Positions 8,201 through 16,526 are shown, numbered from the stretch's first letter. The stretch is 53,091 nt of DNA from Bacteroidales bacterium UBA3810 (GCA_002368645.1 DFEE01000027.1:15281-68371), one strand, 5' to 3'. Notes: generated by a model not told the origin, from the letters alone. Translations and numbers: made by a program.

Positions 8201-8244
8201 TTTGGTGAGTGTTCGATGAGCGTTTGGTGATCGTTTGGTGAGCG
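8201..8244 (+). repeat. 11-bp tandem repeat, TTTGGTGAGCG type
   Basis: Four consecutive 11-mers: TTTGGTGAGTG, TTCGATGAGCG, TTTGGTGATCG, TTTGGTGAGCG, then a partial TTGGC. Same period as the arrays at 1-25 and 41615-41680, but a different unit sequence. It lies in the recR/cas spacer, upstream of the promoter at 8320. Confidence 0.85.
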
Positions 8245-8319
8245 TTGGCTATATTGACACCGAATTTGCCGTTGCTGCACCTGAGATATATGTGAAAAAT
8301 TATAAAAAATGACAAAATA

Positions 8320-8351
8320 TTTGCATAAGTTAAAATCTTTTTGTAATTTTG
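8320..8351 (+). promoter_or_regulatory. Bacteroidota promoter upstream of the CRISPR-cas island
   Basis: TTTGC (8320-8324), 19-bp spacer, TAATTTTG (8344-8351). The immediate downstream gene is a decayed DUF4160 gene; no better promoter is visible before cas3, so this may be the start of the cas transcript (inference). About 40 bp here are nearly identical to the promoter at 15233-15264 on the other side of the island. Confidence 0.7.
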
Positions 8352-8360
8352 CAAGCAAAA

Positions 8361-8615
8361 TTGAAAGGAGAACGAATTATACCTGAAGTTAGTCGTTTTT
8401 ACGGGATTATAATTAAGATGTTCTTTGAGTTTCAAGAGCTTGAACCCGCATATTACATGCTCTCTATGAAGAAAATATGGGGGTGTGACATCAACTCTTT
8501 TGAGATGACAGAGGGCGACCTTCCTAACCGTGCATAGAAAATGGTAAAAGAAGGGCTTGCGGAGCATGGCTTGTTGGAGAATGCGCAGTTAGACACAAGC
8601 CGTACAGGAGAATGA
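8361..8615 (+). pseudogene. Decayed DUF4160-family gene
   Basis: The frame starting at 8361 reads KGERIIPEVSRFYGIIIKMFF, the conserved N-terminus of Bacteroidales DUF4160 proteins, and later DINSFEMTEGDLPNRA, stop (TAG at 8535-8537), then KMVKEG..EHGLLENA, which matches the family's C-terminal helix. The usual His-rich PPHFH motif has become EPAYYML, the start codon is TTG where relatives have ATG, and a stop interrupts the frame. I read this as point-mutational decay of a former gene. Family match is from memory of the motif, so treat it as probable. The rest of the spacer up to cas3 holds only the periodic tract at 8629-8705. Confidence 0.6.
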
Positions 8616-8628
8616 AACTATAGTTATC

Positions 8629-8705
8629 CCTTGCTCATCCCTGCCTCATTCTCACACTTCTCCACCGACAGAAGACCGACCGATGACCAAGAGAAGAACA
8701 AGATA
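8629..8705 (+). repeat. Degenerate 11-bp-period tract upstream of cas3
   Basis: Seven successive 11-mers can be laid out in register from 8629; neighbours resemble each other (CCTTGCTCATC/CCTGCCTCATT; CCACCGACAGA/AGACCGACCGA; TGACCAAGAGA/AGAACAAGATA). Period and ACCGA-rich units resemble the tract at 15052-15117 on the other side of the cas locus. Weaker than the clean arrays; needs a periodicity test. Confidence 0.5.
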
Positions 8706-8820
8706 AAAAATTCTCCATAAGTCGGACACAAATAACATAAAAGGAAAACTCAAACGCAATAAGCCCAAAAAGGTCAGTTTAATGCGGAACGTTTGCAAAA
8801 TCCATTAAAAACGCCCTGTA

Positions 8821-10965
8821 ATGTATATTTCTCACATCAAAAACGAATCAGGTCGGTGGTTCATACAAACCAACGAAGAACATCAGGCAAATGTGGCGGC
8901 ATTAGCTTCAACGTTTGCAAGTTCTTTCGGCATGGGCGAATGGGGAAAGGTCATGGGACTTCTTCATGATAAAGGAAAAGAGACTACCGCTTTTCAGCAA
9001 TACATACGGAAAGAAAGCGGTTACGAATCAGATACAAGGATAACAAGTAATACGCATCACGCATACATTGGCGCATTAACCGCCCAGAAACTATTTCCGC
9101 AGCCATCTGCACTTCTTGCTAATCCGATAGCAGGACATCATAGAGGCTTGTATGACAGCGGCGATTTGAAGGAACTGCTAAAATGCGATATCCCGCAGGA
9201 AGTAAAAACGGAGCCGATAAACACGACTCTCAATCTGCCACAAATACAGTTACAGCGGTATCATTTCCATCATCTGGTACGTTTTCTGTTCAGTTGTCTT
9301 GTAGATGCAGACAGGTTAGACACTGAGGTATTTATGACTCCCGAACAGAGCCGTTTGCGTGGAAATCATACAAGTATGGCGGAACTGAAGCAGATGCTTG
9401 AGCAATATCTTTCGCTGCTTAACCAATCAGCCCCCGATACGTATGTAAACAAGGTGCGCCGATATGTGCAAGAGCAATGTGTGGCGGAAAGTCAAGGGAA
9501 AACAGGATATTATAGTCTGACCGTTCCGACTGGTGGCGGCAAAACACTTGCATCTGTATTATGGGCTTTGAATCATGCAGTCAGAAACAACCTGCAACGG
9601 GTGATAATAGCCATCCCTTACACAAGCATTATTACCCAGACAGCGGCCACGTTGAAACATATTTTCGGAGAGGATAATGTACTGGAGCACCATAGTGAAG
9701 TGGATTATGGCGATTCCGAAACGGTTTCTCCGCTGCAACTTGCTACCGAGAACTGGGATTATCCTATAATCGTCACCACTAATGTCCAGTTCTTTGAATC
9801 GCTGTTCAGTAACAGCCCTTCTCAATGCCGCAAACTGCATAATATAGCCCGCAGTGTGGTTATTTTCGACGAGGTACAGACACTGCCGTTGGGATTTTAC
9901 CAACCTATTATTGAAGGTATCAAAACACTTAAAGAAGTGTTTGGCACATCGTTTCTATTTACTACTGCTAGTCAGCCCGTGTTAGAAGGTACCGATAGAG
10001 GTTTTGATGGCTTGAATCATATCCATTCTATTATTTCTAACGAACGCCAACTGCACAAAGAGTTGAAACGAGTAGAAATAAAAGAAATGCGAGAGAGTTG
10101 CACGTATGATGATATAGCAGAGAGATTGGCTCGCCACAACCGCGTATTGTGTATTGTAAATACCCGCAAGGACGCAAAAGAAATATACGAAAGGCTGCCA
10201 CAAGAGGGCATAACGTTGCACCTTTCCCGTATGATGTGCTCGGCGCATATCAAGCATACCATCCAACAAGTAAAAGAAGCACTTACTTCTGATATGGAAA
10301 TGCCGATACGTGTTGTTTCTACGCAACTGATAGAAGCAGGTGTGGATATCGATTTTCCGATTGTATACCGTCAGGAGGCAGGATTGGATTCTATCTTACA
10401 GGCAGCTGGTCGTTGCAACCGTGAAGGCAAAATAAAGGTAGGCAGGACTTTTGTTTTCAGTTTGTCAAAAGAACATTATCTGCCGGTAGGTTATATCTCG
10501 CAAACCAATAATGCCCGCAAGAATATGGGCGCAATAGAAGACTGGTTCGCCCCGGATACTGTTAGCCGCTATTTTGAGCAACTCTATTCCCGCGTGGATT
10601 CGTTTGACGAGAAACAAATATGCGCTCTCTGTAACGAACCGCGAAGTGTCCAATTTGAAACAGCAGCAGGTGAATTTCATCTGATAGAGGACAATTCTAT
10701 TCCGGTATATATCAGATACGGCGAGGGGCAAACTTTGATAGAAGAATTGCTTCGTACGTGCAGCATGGTTTCATACCAACTGATGAAGCAGTTATCTCCT
10801 TATTGTGTAAATGTACGCCAAAAAGATTTTAAGACATTACAGGAGGCAGGTGTTATATTGTCGGTGGCAGATAATATTCACGTACTGCAAGATCCTTCAT
10901 TATATGACCATCAAACAGGTCTGACTTGCCACAACAAGTTTTTGGAAGAAACAATTATCATTTGA
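8821..10965 (+). CDS. cas3: CRISPR-associated nuclease-helicase Cas3 (type I-C)
   Basis: 714 aa. An N-terminal HD nuclease (LLHDKGKETTAFQQYI near residue 47, HHAYIGALTA, AGHHRGLYD) is fused to a superfamily 2 helicase: Walker A TVPTGGGKTLAS (about residue 234), DEVQ box VVIFDEVQTLP (about residue 354), TTASQP, and motif VI-like QAAGRCNREGK (about residue 521). It degrades DNA after Cascade recruits it. Size and placement at the head of cas5c-cas8c-cas7c fit type I-C. All catalytic motifs look intact. Cas5c starts 4 bp after it. Confidence 0.96.
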   Translation: MYISHIKNESGRWFIQTNEEHQANVAALASTFASSFGMGEWGKVMGLLHDKGKETTAFQQYIRKESGYESDTRITSNTHHAYIGALTAQKLFPQPSALLANPIAGHHRGLYDSGDLKELLKCDIPQEVKTEPINTTLNLPQIQLQRYHFHHLVRFLFSCLVDADRLDTEVFMTPEQSRLRGNHTSMAELKQMLEQYLSLLNQSAPDTYVNKVRRYVQEQCVAESQGKTGYYSLTVPTGGGKTLASVLWALNHAVRNNLQRVIIAIPYTSIITQTAATLKHIFGEDNVLEHHSEVDYGDSETVSPLQLATENWDYPIIVTTNVQFFESLFSNSPSQCRKLHNIARSVVIFDEVQTLPLGFYQPIIEGIKTLKEVFGTSFLFTTASQPVLEGTDRGFDGLNHIHSIISNERQLHKELKRVEIKEMRESCTYDDIAERLARHNRVLCIVNTRKDAKEIYERLPQEGITLHLSRMMCSAHIKHTIQQVKEALTSDMEMPIRVVSTQLIEAGVDIDFPIVYRQEAGLDSILQAAGRCNREGKIKVGRTFVFSLSKEHYLPVGYISQTNNARKNMGAIEDWFAPDTVSRYFEQLYSRVDSFDEKQICALCNEPRSVQFETAAGEFHLIEDNSIPVYIRYGEGQTLIEELLRTCSMVSYQLMKQLSPYCVNVRQKDFKTLQEAGVILSVADNIHVLQDPSLYDHQTGLTCHNKFLEETIII

Positions 10966-10969
10966 ATAT

Positions 10970-11650
10970 ATGGAATACTACGACAAAGAGTTTTGTCTGG
11001 AGGTATGGGGCGATATTGCCTGCTTTACTCGTCCGGAGCTGAAGGTGGAGCGTGTTAGTTATGATGTGATTACTCCATCGGCTGCCCGTGCCATCTTTGA
11101 AGCCATCTTCTGGAAACCTGCTATCCGTTGGCAGGTGACGAAGATAGAAGTGCTCAATCCTATCCGCTGGGTATCAGTCAGACGCAATGAAGTAGGAGCT
11201 GTGGCATCTAAAACGATGGATAGTATCTATATTGAGGACAAACGGCAGCAAAAGAATTCGCTGATGCTACGTGATGTTAGGTACAGAATCTATGCCAAAT
11301 TGGTGTTCATTCCTGTGCGGGACAGAAGAAACGATGATACCGCATCCGGCCATACCGACGAGAATCCGGGCAAATACAATGCTATGTTCGAGAGGCGTGC
11401 CGCCAAAGGGCAGTGCTTCAATCAACCCTATCTCGGCACAAGGGAATGTGCTGCTTCATTCCGGCTTATCGATCCTGCCAACGATACACTCATACCACCT
11501 CTGGCGGAAAGCCGGGATTTAGGAATCATGCTCTATGATATGGATTTTCAGACTAATCCGCAAAAGCCTGAGGCAATGTTTTACAGGGCAAAGATGAAAA
11601 ACGGCGTAATCATTGTTCCACCACTTAACAGCGAGGAGATATTGAAATGA
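10970..11650 (+). CDS. cas5c: Cas5c, crRNA-processing Cascade subunit
   Basis: 226-aa RAMP protein. In type I-C systems Cas5c replaces Cas6 as the crRNA endonuclease and caps the 5' handle. Its start, YDKEFCLEVWGDIACFTRPELKVERVSYDVITPSAARAI, is the typical Cas5c signature, and YNAMFERRAAKGQCFNQPYLGTREC near residue 145 is the second conserved block. It overlaps cas8c by 4 bp, suggesting coupled translation. No truncation is seen. Confidence 0.95.
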   Translation: MEYYDKEFCLEVWGDIACFTRPELKVERVSYDVITPSAARAIFEAIFWKPAIRWQVTKIEVLNPIRWVSVRRNEVGAVASKTMDSIYIEDKRQQKNSLMLRDVRYRIYAKLVFIPVRDRRNDDTASGHTDENPGKYNAMFERRAAKGQCFNQPYLGTRECAASFRLIDPANDTLIPPLAESRDLGIMLYDMDFQTNPQKPEAMFYRAKMKNGVIIVPPLNSEEILK

Positions 11651-13374
11651 TACTGCGGGCATTATATGACTACTACAACCGATGCGTGGACAAATTGCCA
11701 CTCTACGGAATGGCAAACAAGCAGATAGGTTTTATTATTGTCATTGATAAAGAAGGACATTTCCTTCGTTTTGAAGACCGGCGCATAGACGGCGATACCG
11801 CTCAGACTTTTCTGGTGGCTCAACCGGTAGGACGCTCATCAGGTGTATGCGCCAACTACCTGTATGACAACAGTGAATATACTCTCGGCTATTCGGACAA
11901 AAGGAATCCAGAGCAAAGCAAGAAATACTTTGATGCTTTCAAGCAAGTAATAGACACTGTTTATGAACTACATTCCGACAATCCGGATTTATGCGCTCTG
12001 CACAGATTTTATATGCAGGAACAAAGTGCTATCTTGGAACAGGTAAAGTCAGACCCGTTATGGGAAGATATTACGAAAAAACTTAACAAGAAATACTCTT
12101 TCTTCTCCTTTTTGATAGAGGGCGATACACACATTGTTGCAGAGAAAGCGGAACTGATAAACCTTCGCCCGAAAGAAGACAATTTGCAGGAAAACCATAT
12201 ATGCTTGATAACCGGCGATAAGGCACCTTCGGTTATATTGACCACTGCAACAATGATTCCCGGCAGTCAGGCAACGGCAAAATTGGTAGCTTTCCAAAAG
12301 GATTCAGGTTATGACTCTTACGGCAAAGAGCAAGGCGCAAACGCTCCTATAAGTGAACAAGCGGAATTCGCCTATACAACCGCCCTGAATCATATGCTGG
12401 CAAAGAATTCCAGAAATAAATTCCTTATTGGCAACCGCACCTATCTGTTTTGGGCATCAAGCAACAACGAGGCGGCACTAAAAGCGGAAGAAAGTATATT
12501 CAGTTTGTTTGGAGTACAAGACAATACCGATGACCCAAATCGGAATATAGAACAGGTGAGAAAGGTGTTTAATGCCATCTATTCGGGGCTGTTGTACACC
12601 GATATGGATGATAGATTTTATATTCTTGGACTGGCTCCGAACGCAGCAAGAATTGCCGTTGTATATTGGGCAGAAATACCCTTGAAGGAGTTTGCAGGAA
12701 AGATAAACAAGCACTTTGAAGATATGACGATTACAGATACACGGAAAGAGAAACGCCCGTATTTTGGTCTGCGGAATATATTAAGTGCCGTGGCTGTGGA
12801 TGGCAAATCGGACAGCGTAAGTCCTAATTTACCGGAAGCATTAACCAAAAGTATCTTTGAGGGAACACCTTATCCTTACACGCTTTACAATGCTTGTCTT
12901 AATCGGATAAGGGCAAAGAGCGCACAGGACGAAATAAGTATTACGCGTGCAGCGATACTGAAAGCCTATCTGAACCGAATAAATAACAATCAAAATATCA
13001 GCACTATGTTAGACAAAACCAACACCAACGAGGGCTACCTTTGCGGTCGCCTGTTTGCGGTCCTTGTTAAGATACAAGAGGATGCAAACAACATTTCTTC
13101 CGTTAGGGAGCGGTACATGAATTCGGCAAGCACGACACCGGCTGCCGTTTTTGCAACTATTATGAACCTTTCCTCGCATCATGCGGAGAAACTTAACCCC
13201 GGACGCATGGTGTATTTTGAACAACTGCAACAGGAGATTATAGACAAACTGCCTGCTGACGGCTTCCCCGCTCATCTCGACTTGCAAGACCAAGGACGTT
13301 TCTTCGTGGGGTACTACCATCAGCGTCAAGATCTCTTTACGAAAAAGAGTGAAAACGAAACAACAAATGAATAA
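11647..13374 (+). CDS. cas8c: Cas8c (Csd1), large Cascade subunit
   Basis: 575 aa, slightly short for Csd1 (about 580-620) but complete. It recognises the PAM and the target strand in type I-C Cascade. Opens MILRALYDYYNRCVDKLPLYGMANKQIGFIIVID, as in Csd1, with CLITGDKAPSVILTTATMIPGSQATAKLVAFQKDSGYDSYG-like central region (ITGD..., LVAFQKDSGYDSYG) and LTKSIFEGTPYPYTLYNACLNRIRA. The 3' third probably also encodes Cas11c from an internal start. Overlaps cas5c by 4 bp; cas7c follows after 21 bp. Confidence 0.94.
   Translation: MILRALYDYYNRCVDKLPLYGMANKQIGFIIVIDKEGHFLRFEDRRIDGDTAQTFLVAQPVGRSSGVCANYLYDNSEYTLGYSDKRNPEQSKKYFDAFKQVIDTVYELHSDNPDLCALHRFYMQEQSAILEQVKSDPLWEDITKKLNKKYSFFSFLIEGDTHIVAEKAELINLRPKEDNLQENHICLITGDKAPSVILTTATMIPGSQATAKLVAFQKDSGYDSYGKEQGANAPISEQAEFAYTTALNHMLAKNSRNKFLIGNRTYLFWASSNNEAALKAEESIFSLFGVQDNTDDPNRNIEQVRKVFNAIYSGLLYTDMDDRFYILGLAPNAARIAVVYWAEIPLKEFAGKINKHFEDMTITDTRKEKRPYFGLRNILSAVAVDGKSDSVSPNLPEALTKSIFEGTPYPYTLYNACLNRIRAKSAQDEISITRAAILKAYLNRINNNQNISTMLDKTNTNEGYLCGRLFAVLVKIQEDANNISSVRERYMNSASTTPAAVFATIMNLSSHHAEKLNPGRMVYFEQLQQEIIDKLPADGFPAHLDLQDQGRFFVGYYHQRQDLFTKKSENETTNE
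13006..13374 (+). CDS. cas11c: Predicted Cas11c from an internal start within cas8c
   Basis: In type I-C systems the small subunit Cas11c is translated from an internal start in the 3' end of cas8c and is about 120 residues long. Here ATG at 13006, in the cas8c frame (Met454), would give exactly 122 aa, beginning LDKTNTNEGYLCGRLFAVLVKI, a helical segment. No Shine-Dalgarno sequence is obvious, which is normal for Bacteroidota. Inferred from family knowledge and length only. Confidence 0.5.
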   Translation: MLDKTNTNEGYLCGRLFAVLVKIQEDANNISSVRERYMNSASTTPAAVFATIMNLSSHHAEKLNPGRMVYFEQLQQEIIDKLPADGFPAHLDLQDQGRFFVGYYHQRQDLFTKKSENETTNE

Positions 13375-13395
13375 TAACGCAAAAACATCACGAAT

Positions 13396-14256
13396 ATGAA
13401 AACTTTGGAAAACAGAATTGATTTCATCTATCTTTTTGATGTACAGGACGGCAACCCAAACGGCGATCCAGATGCCGGCAATCTACCCCGCGTGGATGCC
13501 GAGACGGGTATGGGACTTGTAACCGATGTTTGTCTCAAACGTAAGGTACGCAACTATGTGCAAGTGGCAAAACAGTGTGCCTCCGGGTATGATATCTTTG
13601 TCAAGGAAAAGGCAGTGCTTAACACACTGATAGACCTATCGTATGAAGACGACAGAGTAAAAGCAGCCGACAAGAACAAACAGAGTACTGCCGCAAGAGA
13701 TGTGATGTGCGAGAAATACTATGACGTCCGCACTTTCGGTGCGGTTATGTCAACCGGCAAGAATGCAGGACAAGTACGCGGACCTATCCAGTTTACTTTT
13801 GCTCGCTCCATTGACCCTATCGCACCGCTTGAGCACTCTATTACCCGTATGGCGGTGGCAACAGAGAAAGAGGCGGAAAAGCAAAGCGGCGATAACCGCA
13901 CAATGGGACGCAAATCAACAGTCCCTTACGGGCTTTATCTGTGCCACGGTTTTATTTCCGCCAATCTTGCCAAACAGACCGGCTTTTCCACAGATGATTT
14001 GGATTTGTTCTTCGAGGCACTGAAAAACATGTTCGATATTGATCGTTCCGCAGCAAGAGGACTGATGAGCGCACAGAAACTGATAGTCTTCCGTCACGAA
14101 TCAGAACTTGGCAATGCTCCTGCCAACAAACTATTCGACCTCGTTAAGGTGGAGCGTAAAGAGGAAGTAGAAGTCGCACGCCGTTTCGAAGACTACCAAC
14201 TGACAATCAATCGCCAAGACCTTCCCGAAGGAGTAACTATAGAAGAACTGCTGTAA
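13396..14256 (+). CDS. cas7c: Cas7c (Csd2), Cascade backbone
   Basis: 286-aa RAMP protein that coats the spacer part of the crRNA in several copies. The start RIDFIYLFDVQDGNPNGDPDAGNLPRVD and LVTDVCLKRKVRNYV are diagnostic for Csd2; SIDPIAPLEHSITRM and RKSTVPYGLYLCHGF follow. It is the last cas gene; its stop is only 20 bp before the first CRISPR repeat, where cas4, cas1 and cas2 would normally be found. Confidence 0.97.
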   Translation: MKTLENRIDFIYLFDVQDGNPNGDPDAGNLPRVDAETGMGLVTDVCLKRKVRNYVQVAKQCASGYDIFVKEKAVLNTLIDLSYEDDRVKAADKNKQSTAARDVMCEKYYDVRTFGAVMSTGKNAGQVRGPIQFTFARSIDPIAPLEHSITRMAVATEKEAEKQSGDNRTMGRKSTVPYGLYLCHGFISANLAKQTGFSTDDLDLFFEALKNMFDIDRSAARGLMSAQKLIVFRHESELGNAPANKLFDLVKVERKEEVEVARRFEDYQLTINRQDLPEGVTIEELL

Positions 14257-14276
14257 TAGTTGAAAGCAACCATAAC

Positions 14277-14777
14277 GTCACACCCCGCGTGGGGTGTGTG
14301 GATTGAAACATTTGGATGATTGCCGATGCAAAGGTGTACGGTTGTCACACCCCGCGTGGGGTGTGTGGATTGAAACCGCGTCATGGCGACTTGGTTCGGA
14401 TTCTACATCGTCACACCCCGCGTGGGTGTATGGATTGAAACAATGAAGAGGATGTATTTGGTGAAGCCGATAATCGTCACACCCTGCGTGGGTGTGTGGA
14501 TTGAAACGGCAGGGTGATAGACCCGAGAGCCGAGCAGTAAGGTCACACCCCGCGTGGGGTGTGTGGATTGAAACGGTGGCGTTGGTCTCTGATTGATTTC
14601 CATATTCTGTCACACCCCGCGTGGGGTGTGTGGATTGAAACAGACCTAAGTACCCTCTCCGCGTTCGTATCGCTAAGTCACACCCCGCGTGGGGTGTGTG
14701 GATTGAAACTAATATCAAGGTGCTCCGATTTTAGAAAAATCGGTGTCACACCCCGCGTGGGGTGTGTGGATTGAAAC
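14277..14777 (+). CRISPR. Type I-C CRISPR array: 8 repeats, 7 spacers
   Basis: The 33-bp repeat starts GTCACACC, has the palindromic core CACCCCGCGTGGGGTG, and ends GTGTGGATTGAAAC. Repeats lie at 14277-14309, 14344-14376, 14410-14441, 14476-14507, 14542-14574, 14609-14641, 14677-14709 and 14745-14777. Repeats 3 and 4 are 32 bp: each lacks one G of the GGGG run, and each has one further substitution. Spacers are 33-35 bp and all differ. The ATTGAAAC end gives the crRNA 5' handle, so transcription is rightward, out of cas7c. No AT-rich leader fits in the 20 bp before repeat 1. Confidence 0.98.
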
Positions 14778-15232
14778 GGGAATGACTGCTATTATAACAC
14801 ATTCGGAAATGAGTTATATCTGTACTTACGCAGATATACACATAAATCATTGTTTTTGCAACAAATATACAAAAACAATTGCAAATGAGGTGATAGATGT
14901 CTCATCCACAAGAGAGAGAGCACTACGTCGTGTGTATCTCTTTTTTACTATACATAGAGGGGCATAGATATCGAAAAGTAATAGTAGCGCGAGAGTGGCT
15001 GATTGACCGCTAATCTTAATAATCGTCACTTTTCGCGCTTACCTGCCGCACACGAGAGGCTGACGGGACGCTGTCGAGACGATAGACCGACAGGATACCG
15101 ACGAGATACCGTGCTGAAATCTTAATAATCGGCAATAATTATGCGCATATAAAAAAAGTGTGTACTATAACTCGCCTCTGCAGCGTGTAAATGAACGTAA
15201 TATTTGAAATTTTTGTCAAAAGTACAAAAATA
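14778..15232. other. Gene-free spacer after the CRISPR array
   Basis: About 450 bp with no plausible gene. Contents seen: an AT-rich first 100 bp; an inverted pair CGAAAAGT (14972-14979)/ACTTTTCG (15028-15035), and beside it AGCGCGA/TCGCGCT; an exact 14-bp direct repeat AATCTTAATAATCG at 15012-15025 and 15118-15131; and an 11-bp-period tract between the two copies (15052-15117). No cas or transposase remnant was recognised. Confidence 0.7.
15052..15117 (+). repeat. Degenerate 11-bp-period tract
   Basis: Six 11-mers in register: ACGAGAGGCTG, ACGGGACGCTG, TCGAGACGATA, GACCGACAGGA, TACCGACGAGA, TACCGTGCTGA. Adjacent units are similar in pairs. It is bracketed by a 14-bp direct repeat. Confidence 0.55.
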
Positions 15233-15264
15233 TTTGCACATGTCAAAATCTTTTTGTAATTTTG
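15233..15264 (+). promoter_or_regulatory. Bacteroidota promoter for the outer-membrane protein operon
   Basis: TTTGC (15233-15237), 19-bp spacer, TAATTTTG (15257-15264). Predicted transcription start near 15271, so the first ATG (15273) would be almost leaderless and the second (15282) has a leader of about 11 nt. Confidence 0.82.
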
Positions 15265-15272
15265 TGCGCTAA

Positions 15273-16511
15273 ATGCGGATTATGGCTCGAAATAAAATTG
15301 TATATAGCCTTCTATTATTGCTCTTGAGCATGGTTACTTATGCCCAAGTGGGGACCAACAGCCCCTTTAGTCGTTACGGCTATGGTATACTGAACGACAA
15401 TAGCCCCGTAATATATAAAGGTATGGGCGGTGTCGGTATCGGTATGCGTTCTAATCGTGCCATCAACCCCTTGCAGCCCGCCAGCTATACGAGCATTGAC
15501 TCAATGACCTTCATGTTTGATGCTGCCGCACGAGTAGGCTGGAGCCGTTACCGCGATGCGAGTGGTGTGAAGAATAAAGGCGAAGGTAACCTTGATTACA
15601 TTTCATTACAACTCCCGATTTGGAAACGCCATTTCGGACTGAGCTTGGGCTTGCTGCCCTTTAGTAGCGTCGGCTACGACCTTACTTTTGCGGACGAGAG
15701 CATCGGACAGTCTGCGTATAAATACACCAAACGTTACTCCGGTGAAGGCGGTATCAGCCAGTTCTATATCGGTCTGGCAGGCAATATCGCTAACTGGGTG
15801 AGCCTCGGCTTTAATTTCCATTACCTCTTTGGTGATATCGGGAACGGACGACAACTCACTTTCCAAGATAGCAAGATAAGCGGTATGACGCGCGGCTCGT
15901 TGATGCAAGTCAGGGCGTGGAAATTTCGTTTCGGCGCACAAGTCTTTCACGAATTTGAGAAACACGCTTTCACGGTAGGTGCCATCTATGAGTACCAAAA
16001 ACCGATGAACAATACCTATATCGAACTGAGTGAGACCTTTTTAGATACTATATCTGTTGTACGGGACGGCATGGTATTACCGCAAGTATGGGGTATCGGT
16101 TTGAGCTATGTTTGGGACAAACGATTGACAATTGGCATAGATTTTGAAGTGCAAGAGTGGGAGAAGGCGCGATTTATGCCGGGAACACCCTATGAGATTC
16201 AGTTCAATCAGATGAACCGCTATGCCTTAGGACTGGAATACCGGCATAATATGATGGGGCAGAATTACGCAGAGAGGATGAGTTGGCGCGCCGGTGTAAG
16301 TTACAAGCGTAGTTACATCCAATCACTCCCGATGCAGGAATGGAAGGCGTCAATCGGTATAGGTCTGCCGCTTAGAACAGTCGGAACGCAGTTCAATATC
16401 TCGGTAGAGTATATCCATCGCGGAGCCATAAACAGCCTGCGCGAAAATGGACTGCAAATAACTTTCGATGCCGCTATACGAGAGATGTGGTTCTTTAAGA
16501 GGAAAATCTGA
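15273..16511 (+). CDS. Outer-membrane beta-barrel protein of unknown function
   Basis: 412 aa with an N-terminal signal peptide (hydrophobic run SLLLLLLSMVTYAQ, cleavage after AQ) and a body of alternating beta-strand segments ending in an aromatic residue-rich C-terminus (FFKRKI), typical of a Bacteroidota outer-membrane barrel. The start GTNSPFSRYGYGILNDNSPVIYKGMGGVGIGMR resembles a conserved Bacteroidales protein found beside the TPR and lptC genes, as here. I do not recognise a specific function. Start may be Met at 15273 or 15282. Likely cotranscribed with the next two genes (gap 15 bp). Confidence 0.8.
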   Translation: MRIMARNKIVYSLLLLLLSMVTYAQVGTNSPFSRYGYGILNDNSPVIYKGMGGVGIGMRSNRAINPLQPASYTSIDSMTFMFDAAARVGWSRYRDASGVKNKGEGNLDYISLQLPIWKRHFGLSLGLLPFSSVGYDLTFADESIGQSAYKYTKRYSGEGGISQFYIGLAGNIANWVSLGFNFHYLFGDIGNGRQLTFQDSKISGMTRGSLMQVRAWKFRFGAQVFHEFEKHAFTVGAIYEYQKPMNNTYIELSETFLDTISVVRDGMVLPQVWGIGLSYVWDKRLTIGIDFEVQEWEKARFMPGTPYEIQFNQMNRYALGLEYRHNMMGQNYAERMSWRAGVSYKRSYIQSLPMQEWKASIGIGLPLRTVGTQFNISVEYIHRGAINSLRENGLQITFDAAIREMWFFKRKI

Positions 16512-16526
16512 TAAACAATAATTGAT

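Noticed and set aside
14193..14774. Open frames across the CRISPR array encoding repeated HTPRG/SIHTPHAGCD peptides
   Set aside because: They are translations of the CRISPR repeats; spacer lengths and the repeat structure explain them fully.
14862..14893. Minus-strand promoter TATATTTG after the array
   Set aside because: The -7-like box is present but no TTTGC/TTTGG lies 19 bp upstream.
14778..14900. CRISPR leader on the right side of the array
   Set aside because: AT-rich, but the repeat's ATTGAAAC end means transcription is rightward, so a leader belongs on the left; no promoter of the 19-bp-spaced type points into the array from here.
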